Origin: Smittium mucronatum
Taxonomy: Eukaryota > Kickxellomycota > Harpellomycetes > Harpellales > Legeriomycetaceae
Reading direction: 5' to 3'
Length of the DNA stretch: 11,930 nt
Assembly: GCA_001953115.1 (NCBI GenBank)
Contig: LSSL01004245.1
Coordinates: forward strand, 1-11,930
The stretch's first letter is position 1. Every line of letters begins with the position of its first letter. Of this stretch, positions 1 through 7,700 are shown piece after piece. The position numbers were made by a program, and so were the translations under genes. The notes below the pieces were generated by a model. That model saw only the letters and a program-made list of their open reading frames with translations. It was not told the origin of the DNA and did no database searches.

Positions 1-368
1 GTGGTGGTGGTGATGTACGGGAGGGTTTTTTAAAACCTTTTCTTTTTTTGTTTTGATTAATTATGTCTCACACTTTTAAATCAATAATTATAGATTCAAA
101 CGTTTCTTCAATGTCGCTTGGCGGCCACAGCAAGTACGTGGGAGCCGTCAAATGGTCCCCGAATTCGCCGTACATGTTCTCATCGGCATCGTACGACGGC
201 AGCGTTAAGGTATGGGACGTCAGAAGCCCCAATTCGTGCATGTACAATATCCCTCCATCTTCGAAAACTGCTGGTAAATTGAATCCGAAACTGTTGGCTC
301 TCGACTGGAATCTCGGAATTTTGGCTTTTGGCGGTGAAAGTAACCAATTGTACATTCAATCATTTTAG
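1..368 (+). CDS. YTM1: 3' end of a WD40-repeat protein, probable YTM1/WDR12 ribosome-biogenesis factor (5' partial)
   Basis: The proposed CDS is join(1-24, 94-368), with TAG at 366-368 and the 5' end outside the window. The exon after the intron encodes the last one and a half WD40 blades: GGHSKYVGAVKWSPNS, then SASYDGSVKVWDVRS, then LALDWNLGILAFGGESNQLY and a short tail ending QSF. This order (GH..YV..VKWSP, SYDG..K.WD.R, then a final half blade with DW...GI...GG..NQLY) fits the C-terminus of YTM1/WDR12 as I recall it. That protein joins Nop7/PES1 and Erb1/BOP1 in the nucleolus to mature the pre-60S subunit and ITS2. Bases 3-24 add DVRE just before the junction, matching the WD..R position of the preceding blade. 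The residues before that are Gly-Gly-Gly instead of the usual hydrophobic-x-Trp, from a GGT microsatellite. An in-frame TGA at 54-56 rules out an unspliced reading. The WD40 assignment is firm. The YTM1 identity is likely but rests on the last blades only. Confidence 0.78.
25..93 (+). other. Intron in YTM1-like gene (69 bp, GTTTTT donor)
   Basis: The acceptor is clear: ATTATAG ends at 93 and the WD40 frame is open from there. The donor is less sure. Phase requires an exon end at a multiple of three. Position 24 is the only choice that keeps the D-V-R-E of the preceding WD blade, which gives a GTTTTT donor. The other in-phase GTs lie within the GTG repeat (4, 7, 10). The GTACGG at 15 is out of phase and would create a stop. 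GATTAAT near 55 could serve as branch point. Confidence 0.6.
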
Positions 369-690
369 AATCTCTATCTTTTTCTTTCCATACTTGGCTT
401 TTATTCTTCTTTTCGTCATTGAAAAGTAAACAATCTTTTATCCACGGTCCAAAAATTTATGGGAAATACTTCAAATCACAAAGATTTTTGTTTTTATTTC
501 TGAATGAAATAGAATTCTTTCTTTTAATTATTGTTATACAAATTATGGCTTTTTTTTTATTCTTTTTCAAAATTCTCTACTATTTCCAAAAAAATGTCAT
601 AAGAGCAGTAAATGCAAAGTTTCATTTGAAATATATCTACAAAAAGTTGTGGGGGGAAGTGGGGGGTTAGGCCCATTTACATAAAGAACT
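369..690. other. Convergent intergenic spacer (3' UTRs of the two flanking genes)
   Basis: These 322 bp lie between the stop codon of the plus-strand WD40 gene and the stop codon of the minus-strand gene, so both 3' UTRs and polyadenylation sites must fall here. The sequence is AT-rich with T runs. It contains an 83-codon open frame (419-670) rich in Phe, Ile, Leu and Lys with no recognisable motif, which I take to be chance. On the minus strand a TATGTA element lies within 25 bases of the stop and could help 3'-end formation. The only GC-rich feature is a pair of G6 tracts at 651-666. No RNA gene is visible. Confidence 0.6.
651..666 (+). repeat. Paired G6 tracts (G6-AAGT-G6)
   Basis: Two runs of six guanines are separated by AAGT and followed by TTAGGCCC, inside an otherwise AT-rich spacer. 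On the minus strand the same bases are two C6 runs in the 3' UTR of the unknown gene, 25-40 bases after its stop codon. Each G6 could supply two G3 stacks, so a G-quadruplex on the plus strand is possible. That is an inference from base composition only. Confidence 0.5.
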
Positions 691-2707
691 CTAAAAAGTG
701 TAATTCGATGCCAAGATATTAATGGTCTTTAGGCTCGAATCTTCGCCATCAGGAATATCACCTGACTGTTCAAATTTGCCCCCAGGCGGAACATCAGAGA
801 CCCATACTTTATACCAGGGAAAAATGAATATGGAGCAGTCGCCACCATCCAACAATTTCTCTTCAACATGAGCCAAAAAATCGGCTGCCCAAGTACTATT
901 GGCTCCCAAATAATCGGGTTGAGAGATATCGCACGCACCGAAAACTTTATCTTTGTTCTGGCCTATAATATTGGTACCGGAATAACAGTCTCCGAAATCC
1001 ATTTCGCAGGATCCAGAAATTAACAAGACGACTTTATAATTTGATTGTGAGAATAAAAGATTATGCACGTTTTTATCTGGTATATTTTTCGGATACTTTT
1101 TTATAATTCCATTTAGTCTGATGATATTGGTGAATTCAAAACATCTAGCAACATCAAGTATTGATATTTCCCACTCTGGTTTCAGCAACGATGTATATTT
1201 AGCTGACTTTATCTTTATTGAATGTTTTATCAAGTTGTAATCTGATCTAACGTTCAGTAGCATTGAGTTTAACTGGTCCAAGAGATCTTTTCTGTTAAAT
1301 GTAATACAAATTTAAAATATAACCACTGAACAAATTTGCTTTGCTTTTTTTTTTTTTTTTCATTTATAAAAATGTTGGATACTGTTTAATTTTTTTTTTT
1401 TTTGGTTATTTTTAATATATTTTGTGCTAAAAAGAAACTAACCTCTTTGAAACCCTTTTTTTGAAGTGCGACGGATGTACAATGAGAGTTTCCTATAAAG
1501 AATACAATATAGACAGAAATAAATGAAATCAGTACAATTACTTATAATTATAGATATATATAGTAAAAAAAAAAAAATAGTAATTTAGTTTTATTTTTTT
1601 TGACATAGAAATCTAGCGGGGCAGATGAAAATCACCTCTAGATATTTATGGTTATGTTCAGTATCATACTTTAGGATATCTAGTTCCAAATCCTCATGAA
1701 GTGACCCCATATCTTTAACAGCGTTTTCGTCAAGTTCTTTCTGAGCATTTTCTAAAAAAATTAAACAGTGGCAAATTTAGAAAGATTTCCCTTCAGGAAA
1801 GCGATAAAGCTCTAAAATTTGGCTTATGATAATGAAAAAAACCGTTTTCCAATTCCATAAATCGGTTTGTGTTTGGATTGTCGGCTTGTGAATTGGAAGA
1901 AAATATTCCAATTAAATCGTCTTGGGAGAAACTGGCGTAATCATTGTTGTAATCGGAAAAGTTTGGGTCAGAAAACCCAGAATTAACAAATTGAGAATTG
2001 GGCAATGAAGAGGGGTTGTCTGTAAGATCAGTATTGACATGAGGGTCGGGATTGTTGGGAAAAAAGTCGTTATTCGGATTTGTTACAGGATCGCAATCTA
2101 AACCTGCTTGTAATTGTGAATTAGAGTTTAAAAGTTTTGAGGAATCAAGGTTTGATTTATCTAGGGGTATTTTATTGATTAATGGTTTTGAATTTTCGAG
2201 TATGGGGTCTATTTCGTCAGAATCTTTTATACTTTTTAATTTTATAGTTTGGAAAGTGTTTATGCTTTTTTTAGAAATGGATTCTGAGCTTGGTGGGTTA
2301 AAAAATTGAGTTTTGATTTGATTATTTTGTGAGCTAAAAGCACTTTTTTTGATGTATTGACCAAATGTACTAGATTCTGAATTATATGGAGTACGTCGTT
2401 TAGCAGGACTGTTTTGGGACTGAGAAAAGTTTATTAAATTTAATTTAGCAAAATTAGAGGTCTTAGTTCGATCCCTATCTGTACACAACGATAATAAGTA
2501 ACAAATCGATAATTATTTTTGAAATGTTATAAAAGTACAGTAAAATATAAACATTGTTTGTTTGTTTTTTTAAATTGTAAGGGGATAAATATAGCAACTT
2601 AAGAATCATAAATAGGAATACTTTAGAGGCTTACCAGTATCTTTCCTTTGAAGAAAGACATTCAAGCGATTTTCGAAGCTAGTTTGAGATGGTTTTGGAT
2701 GATTCAT
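691..2707 (-). CDS. Unrecognised 491-residue protein, five exons, disordered N-terminal half
   Basis: I do not recognise this protein. Model: complement(join(691-1291, 1443-1492, 1636-1751, 1843-2478, 2635-2707)), 1476 bp, 491 codons plus TAG. All four junctions keep frame. The ATG at 2707 is the first after an in-frame TAG at 2719-2717. Residues 1-25 (PSQTSFENRLNVFLQRKD) could form a short helix. Residues about 30-235 are low-complexity and rich in Asn, Ser, Asp, Pro and Lys, so probably disordered. Residues 238-292 are charged, with a basic stretch (KKRVSKRK, about 286-293) that could be a nuclear localisation signal. Residues 293-491 look ordered: hydrophobic/charged alternation, an IFIFPWYKVW segment at 446-455, a Gly/Asp-rich tail and ending NYTF. 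No signal peptide or membrane segment is seen. The hydrophobic-x-hydrophobic-Pro-Trp segment faintly recalls OB-fold genome-stability proteins. The gene is divergent from POL2. Existence is likely; exact splice sites, especially of introns 2 and 3, are less certain. Confidence 0.68.
1292..1442 (-). other. Intron 4 of the unknown gene (151 bp) with long homopolymer runs
   Basis: The donor is GTTAGT after AAAGAG and the acceptor is TTTAACAG before AAAAGATC. It is phase 2, giving Arg292. The flanking exon 4 is only 50 bp (1443-1492) and encodes ETLIVHPSHFKKRVSK. On the plus strand the intron carries T14 and T16 runs, which become A runs in the transcript. Confidence 0.62.
1345..1403. repeat. Two poly(T) runs (T16 and T14) inside an intron
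   Basis: T16 spans 1345-1360 and T14 spans 1390-1403 on the plus strand, separated by 29 bases. Both lie inside intron 4 of the minus-strand gene. They are ordinary homopolymer tracts of the kind scattered through the non-coding parts of this window, and their exact lengths are prone to sequencing error. Confidence 0.85.
1493..1635 (-). other. Intron 3 of the unknown gene (143 bp)
   Basis: The donor is GTGATT after CTAGAG and the acceptor is CTTTATAG before GAAACTCTC; phase 0. The next possible donor (GTCAAA, 48 bases on) would join to a TGA stop at this acceptor, which argues for GTGATT. Reading through gives VIFICPARFLCQKK and a stop, so retention would end the protein at about residue 289. 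Confidence 0.58.
1752..1842 (-). other. Intron 2 of the unknown gene (91 bp, GTTTTT donor)
   Basis: The donor is GTTTTTTTC after GAAAACG, and the acceptor is AATTTTTTTAG before AAAATGCTCAG. It is phase 1, giving MELEN-E-NAQKELDE across the junction. Without splicing the frame ends at TGA, 1795-1793. A CTAAA motif about 27 bases before the acceptor could be the branch point. No GTAAGT-like donor exists nearby, so the T-rich donor is chosen by elimination. A GTTTCT further upstream is an alternative. Confidence 0.55.
2479..2634 (-). other. Intron 1 of the unknown gene (156 bp)
   Basis: On the minus strand the donor is GTAAGC after GATACTG and the acceptor is TGTACAG. It is a phase 1 intron, joining G to AT to give Asp25. 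This is the best-supported junction of the gene, since both sites are near consensus and it links the only upstream ATG to the long exon. Confidence 0.75.
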
Positions 2708-2945
2708 TAAAATAAGCTAGTTTATTTTTTTTTATTTTGAAATTCTCGGATTTATTGTTAAAATTTACAACTGATATACAAATTATACACAAAAGTTAAA
2801 AGTCTATTAGATTGGATTGGAAATTCCAACTTTTAGTCGCTTTTTATCCCCGATATTATTTTCCAGTAGCAAAAAAAGATTAAAGTAATCAAATATAGTA
2901 ATGCAATAACGTTGTTATTTTGCGTGCCTATTTGTCCATTTATAG

Positions 2946-2951
2946 ACGCGA
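2946..2951. promoter_or_regulatory. Candidate MCB/E2F-like site (ACGCGA)
   Basis: ACGCGA matches the WCGCGW core bound by MBF-type (Swi6/Mbp1) cell-cycle regulators in fungi. It is the only CGCG in the spacer, and CGCG is rare in AT-rich DNA. It lies about 240 bp upstream of the unknown gene's ATG and about 1.77 kb from that of POL2. A single six-base match is weak evidence. Confidence 0.25.
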
Positions 2952-3175
2952 GAACTGCAAACTTCGTCCTATTCGCTCAGTGTTGCTTAAAATGCAAAAG
3001 ATTCCCATTCGCACTTTATGAATGAAATAAAGGATTTTCATTCGCCAGAATAGTTAATTTGATCATAAAACAAATAATTATGGCCAATTTATTACCAGTT
3101 CAGGAAAAAGAACCCAATTAGCGATCCCAATTAATTCCTATATTCTGCAATTCAAATGTTTAGAGTATTGAATTA

Positions 3176-3183
3176 AACCCTAA
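3176..3183. promoter_or_regulatory. Telomere-repeat-like AACCCTAA motif
   Basis: One copy of AACCCTAA matches the ARCCCTAA motif of Tbf1-type Myb proteins, which in yeasts mark promoters of snoRNA and ribosomal genes as well as subtelomeres. It sits about 70 bp before the exon-like segment at 3251. It is a single occurrence and may be chance. Confidence 0.2.
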
Positions 3184-3940
3184 CTTAATTTTTTATTACC
3201 AGATAACTTTTTCTAAAACTAAAAAATTGATAAACAAAAAAATCTTGCAGAAAAGGCTATTATCTTGACTAAGATAAGAATCTCTTCTGATCTACCTGCT
3301 GTAAGTCCTGATGGGAAAAGGTTTCAATCACTTATCGAAAAAACCCTCACCCCTACAAATTGCTCCAATAACCCTTTGTTTCTAGTAATATAAAGGTATT
3401 TGTATTATTCATCATCAGCATACATTAAATTGATGAGATATTTAATAGCGCAATTCGATCTACCAAGCAATAAAGCTCCTGTATTGTTAAAAAGCTGAAA
3501 TATAATAATTCATATTTTGGGATACCAACTCTTTAAAGTTTACTGATTTTATGACCAATATCAAAATTATTATGTATAGTAATTCAAATAAATAATACCA
3601 ATTTTCGAAATTAAAACTCTTTTTAATGAACCCAAAAATTATTTTTCCAGATATATTTAGTTTTTTCTTGATTTTTATTCATTACAATTTTTCGTTGATA
3701 TGAATATTCCTCCAAATTTTTGTGGTTTTCTAAAGCCAATTTTTTTCAAATAAAAATCCCTAAAAGATTAAAAACAAAAAATATTCACATTTGGGAATTT
3801 ATTTAGTCTATAATCATATTTAATAAAACTGATAATATTTTCGGGTTTAGAGATGACGATTCCACTTGCTAGTATCTATTTATTTTCTTTTAGTTACAAC
3901 TGAATCCAAATTCTCAAAAAAGCTAAAATCAAAAACCAGA

Positions 3941-3954
3941 ATATATATATATAT
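3941..3954. repeat. (AT)7 dinucleotide run
   Basis: A short perfect AT microsatellite lies in the divergent spacer, about 770 bp upstream of POL2. No function is inferred. Confidence 0.85.
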
Positions 3955-4392
3955 GCAATTGTCTCTGTTAAAATAAATAAAGTGGGGCAATATAACCCAT
4001 TCCAATATTAAATTTTAAGATATTGTTCTTTTGAACCTAATTGATATGTATATTATCCAAGTCCCTCTCATCAAAATTAAATCTTGGTTGTAATAATCAG
4101 CTTTGTATACATCTACAGATTTCTACTGTTTTCAGGATTTTAGTTTCGTATGGTTTAAAGTTTAGGATAGGAATATTTTGGCTTTAGTTTGTGCATTTTA
4201 TTTAAAAGAACAGTTTTCACCCTTTACTTACTTGCCTTTTCTTCATTCCCCATATTTCCAACGACTTTGTTAAAAAGACTGATTTCTTATTTAATGCAGA
4301 ATAGTTTAGCACACTTTTTTAGTTGATGGAGAATAAATCGGATTTAAAAAGAAGGGCATCAAATATAAGACTACAACAGAATTTTGTGGTGG

Positions 4393-4408
4393 AAAAAAAA
4401 AAAAAAAA
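4393..4408. repeat. A16 run
   Basis: A homopolymer of sixteen adenines in the POL2 upstream region. It encodes most of the lysine run at the end of the small open frame 4326-4415. In fungal promoters such poly(dA:dT) tracts disfavour nucleosomes; whether it does so here is inference. Confidence 0.85.
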
Positions 4409-4652
4409 GCTCTAAAATTTGTAAAAATGTAATGTTTAGATTTCTACAAAATGGCCAATCAAAATCAATTATACTTTTGTGAGGAAAAAAAGCTAAGTAT
4501 AAGCAAACACCGCCAATGATATCATTTAACAATTAGGCTTTGTTACTAATAGGTTTCGTCGCTATAGTATTTTATTAAATTCGAAATATATTTCATCACA
4601 TCTCACAATAAAAAATAAAAAATAGAAGAAATCGTTGCTAAGAAAGTATCTA

Positions 4653-4682
4653 CTTTTTTTTTTTTTATAAAAAAAAAAAAAG
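4653..4682. repeat. Perfect 30-bp T/A palindrome ahead of POL2
   Basis: The sequence is C, thirteen T, A, T, thirteen A, G, which reads identically on both strands. It ends 36 bp before the POL2 ATG, so it lies in the core promoter or 5' UTR. In RNA it could form a U13-A13 hairpin; in DNA it is a poly(dA:dT) element expected to exclude nucleosomes. It is the longest exact palindrome I noticed in the window. Confidence 0.85.
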
Positions 4683-4718
4683 ATTCAAAATTCTAAATAT
4701 ATAATATAGACTCCTATA

Positions 4719-7700
4719 ATGGTGAGGCAATTCGGGAGAGGTTTCGAAACTAAGGATATAAACGCCTCTTCAGAACATAATAGTGGCGATGTCTACTTGA
4801 CTGCTAAAAGGAGCCAACCAAATGGAAAATTCGATATTTTTGGCCAGAATGATCAAGAGGCCGAAATTGACGGGTATGCTGATATCGACGATTCTTCTGA
4901 TAAAGTAAATACAATAGATGAAAAAATGGGGTTTTTTCAATTCCAAGCTGGTCCACCCAAAATCGGCTGGCTTATCAACATGCATCCGGTAAATTTTTCT
5001 TTAATTGCAACCAAAAAAAAAACCCCCCCGAATATTCTAACATCTAAATCTCTTCTTTGTTTATATAAAGTCTTCAGTCGTCGATCCAAAAACTGGAAAG
5101 AAAAAGTCAAGTGTAGACTATTATTTTCTTGACGAAGATGGTGGGAAATTTAAAAGTACAATGTTGTTTAAACCATACTTCTTGGTGGTCATAAAGGTAT
5201 CCTACTATTTTTCAACTTTTTTATAATGAACTAATATATAATATACTTTTCTTTCAAATAAAAACATCATATTCTTTTAGGAAAACACCGAAAACGAGGT
5301 GGAAGAATATCTCAAAAGAAAATATGAGGGCAGCATTATAGACGCAAGTATAGTAGATAAAGAAGATCTTGATATGGTAACAACCCTTTTCGACTTTATT
5401 GATTACCCGTCCCCTTCTCTCTCTCTCTCTCTCTAATTTCCCTAATTATACTACTTCTCCAAAAATTACAATATCCCCCTTTTTTTTTACATAGGCCAAT
5501 CATCTCATTGGTAGAAGGAGAGTTTGCATAAAATTAACATTCAACAGCGTTCAGGAACTGTTATCTGTCAGAAAATCACTACAATTCATCGTGAAAAAAA
5601 ATAAAGACAAACAAAAAGTTCATTCATACAACACCTTCAATAGCTCCAGTTTTTCATCGAACCCTGAAGAATATATATCCGGGCTTAGAGAACACGATGT
5701 TCCTTATTATCAAAGAGTTGCTATTGATCAAAGTAATCCATTCCTCCTATCTATACCTTTTATATCAATGTCATAATTTTCCTGGACTAACCCATTATTT
5801 TTGCTGAAATTAACAAAAATTACTTAAATAGACATCAGAGTGGGTTTATGGTATTCAGTAACGCCTGACTCCGAAAGTATTACCTTAAAATGTCTCAAAG
5901 AAAAAGTTAACCGTCCAGATCCAGTAGTTCTGGCTTATGATATAGAAACCACTAAATTACCCCTAAAATTTCCAGATGCTTCCCTAGATATGATAATGAT
6001 GATATCCTACATGATTGACACTCAAGGCTATCTAATAACTAATAGGTCTATAGTTAGCGAAGATATCGAAGATTTCGAGTACACTCCAAAAGACGAATTC
6101 CAAGGCCCTTTTGTAATCTTCAACGAAGCTGATGAAAAATCTTTAATCATCCGCTTTTTCGATCATATCAGAGAGTCTCAACCGACGGTCTTGGTTACAT
6201 ATAATGGTGACTCTTTTGATTGGCCGTTTCTACACAACCGGGCGGAACACCACGGTTTGGACCTTTTTCAAGAAATTGGTTGGTACAAGGATGCTGCTGG
6301 TGAATATAAGTCTCGATATTGTAACCATATGGATTGCTTCAAATGGGTTAAGCGGGACTCCTATTTACCCGTTGGTAGTCAGGGTCTTAAAGCCGTTACT
6401 ACCGCTAAATTAGGTTATAATCCCATGGAGCTTGATCCTGAAGATATGACCATATTCGCTTCTGAAAAGCCTCAAACTTTAGCTCAATATTCAGTTTCGG
6501 ATGCTGTAGCTACATACTATCTTTACATGAAATATGTTCACCCCTTCATATTTTCATTATGTAACATTATTCCTTTTAATGCGGACGACGTTTTAAGAAA
6601 GGGATCTGGAACTCTCTGTGAAGCCTTGCTGATGGTAAATTTAGAATTTTTTTTTTTAAAATTCAAATTCAACATTTAATTTCATTTCTTTTATATAAAT
6701 GTTAGGTTGAGGCATATAATGCCTCCATTCTCATTCCAAATAAATACGTGGATCCACTTGGTCAATCTTATTCTGGCCATTTATTGGAAAATGAGACTTA
6801 TGTCGGTGGTCATGTTGAGGCTCTTGAAGCTGGAGTTTTTAGAAGCGACATTCCAATGTCTTTCAACTTGGATCCAAGTGGATTTCAAGAATTAATTGAT
6901 GACTTGGACAATGCCTTAAAATTCAGTATAACTGTTGAAGGAAAGCTCTCTATCGATGATATCGAAAATTACGATGAAATAAAAACTCAAATCGAAGATA
7001 TGCTCAAACTCCTCAGAGAAAAACCTGTTCTCCAAGCCACCCCTTTAATATACCATTTAGATGTCGCTGCCATGTATCCAAATATTATTCTAACAAACAG
7101 GCTGCAGCCCGATTCAATCGTCGATGAATCCGTTTGCGCGTCTTGTGATTTTAACCTTCCTGGTAAAACTTGTGATAGAAAGCTCACTTGGCTTTGGAGA
7201 GGTGAGTATTATCCCGCGACTAAAAGTGAAATAAATATGTTGAAGTCACAAATGAATGGTGAATCCGCAACTGCTTCTGAAGATCCTAAAGATACCGAAT
7301 TAAAATCTTTTTATATGTTGCCCGAATCTAGGCAAGCAGATCTCCTTAAAAAAAGAGTTAGAGAGTACTCTCGAAAGGTTTATAATAAGATTCGAGAAAT
7401 CAAAGTTGAAGAAAGAACGTCCATGATTTGTCAAAGAGAAAACCCCTTTTATGTTGATACTGTCAGAAATTTCCGTGATCGAAGATATGTATATAAGGAA
7501 CTTCTTCGATCAGAAAAACAGCGCCTAGATAGGATATCCAATAGTGGCGATGCTGTCGAAATTTATGAAAGCAAAAAGCTAATGGTTACCTACGATTCTC
7601 TGCAGCTTGCACATAAGTGTATTTTGAATTCATTTTATGGATATGTAATGCGTAGAGGTGCCCGTTGGCGCTCGTTGGAAATGGCCGGTGTGGTTTGTTA

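Larger units (their letters stand above)
2708..4718. other. 2-kb divergent intergenic region between the unknown gene and POL2
   Basis: Both flanking genes start here and point away from each other, so it should hold both promoters and 5' UTRs. It is strongly AT-rich and all six frames are closed within short distances. Visible items are a CGCG-core motif (2946-2951), a telomere-repeat-like AACCCTAA (3176-3183), an exon-like segment bounded by CAG and GTAAGT (about 3251-3300), an (AT)7 run (3941-3954), an A16 run (4393-4408), a 29-codon open frame (4326-4415), a CCAAT box (4454-4458) and a T/A palindrome (4653-4682). I found no tRNA boxes, no snRNA consensus and no transposon ends. A decayed gene or an unannotated non-coding RNA cannot be excluded. 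Confidence 0.6.

Noticed and set aside
419..670. 83-codon plus-strand open frame in the convergent spacer
   Set aside because: Its composition follows local T-richness (Phe, Leu, Ile runs), it has no motif, and it ends in the G tracts. It is more likely 3' UTR.
2052..2309. 85-codon plus-strand open frame
   Set aside because: It lies wholly inside exon 2 of the minus-strand gene and is its antisense shadow.
3176..3183. Interstitial telomere array
   Set aside because: There is only one AACCCTAA copy, with no tandem repeats.
3251..3300. Resemblance to U2 snRNA (GACTAAGATAAGAATCT)
   Set aside because: The essential GTAGTA branch-recognition element and the highly conserved surrounding bases are missing.
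3426..3500. Possible box C/D snoRNA (TTGATGA at about 3431, CTGA near 3494)
   Set aside because: Box C is imperfect, the terminal stem is weak, and the sequence before the CTGA did not match any rRNA stretch I could recall.
2708..4718. tRNA genes in the long spacer
   Set aside because: I looked for B-box (GTTCRANNC) matches on both strands and found none paired with an A box or a foldable acceptor stem.
6635..6705. Frameshift or pseudogene in POL2
   Set aside because: The apparent breaks between open frames are all explained by introns with conserved flanking protein sequence, and every catalytic residue is present.
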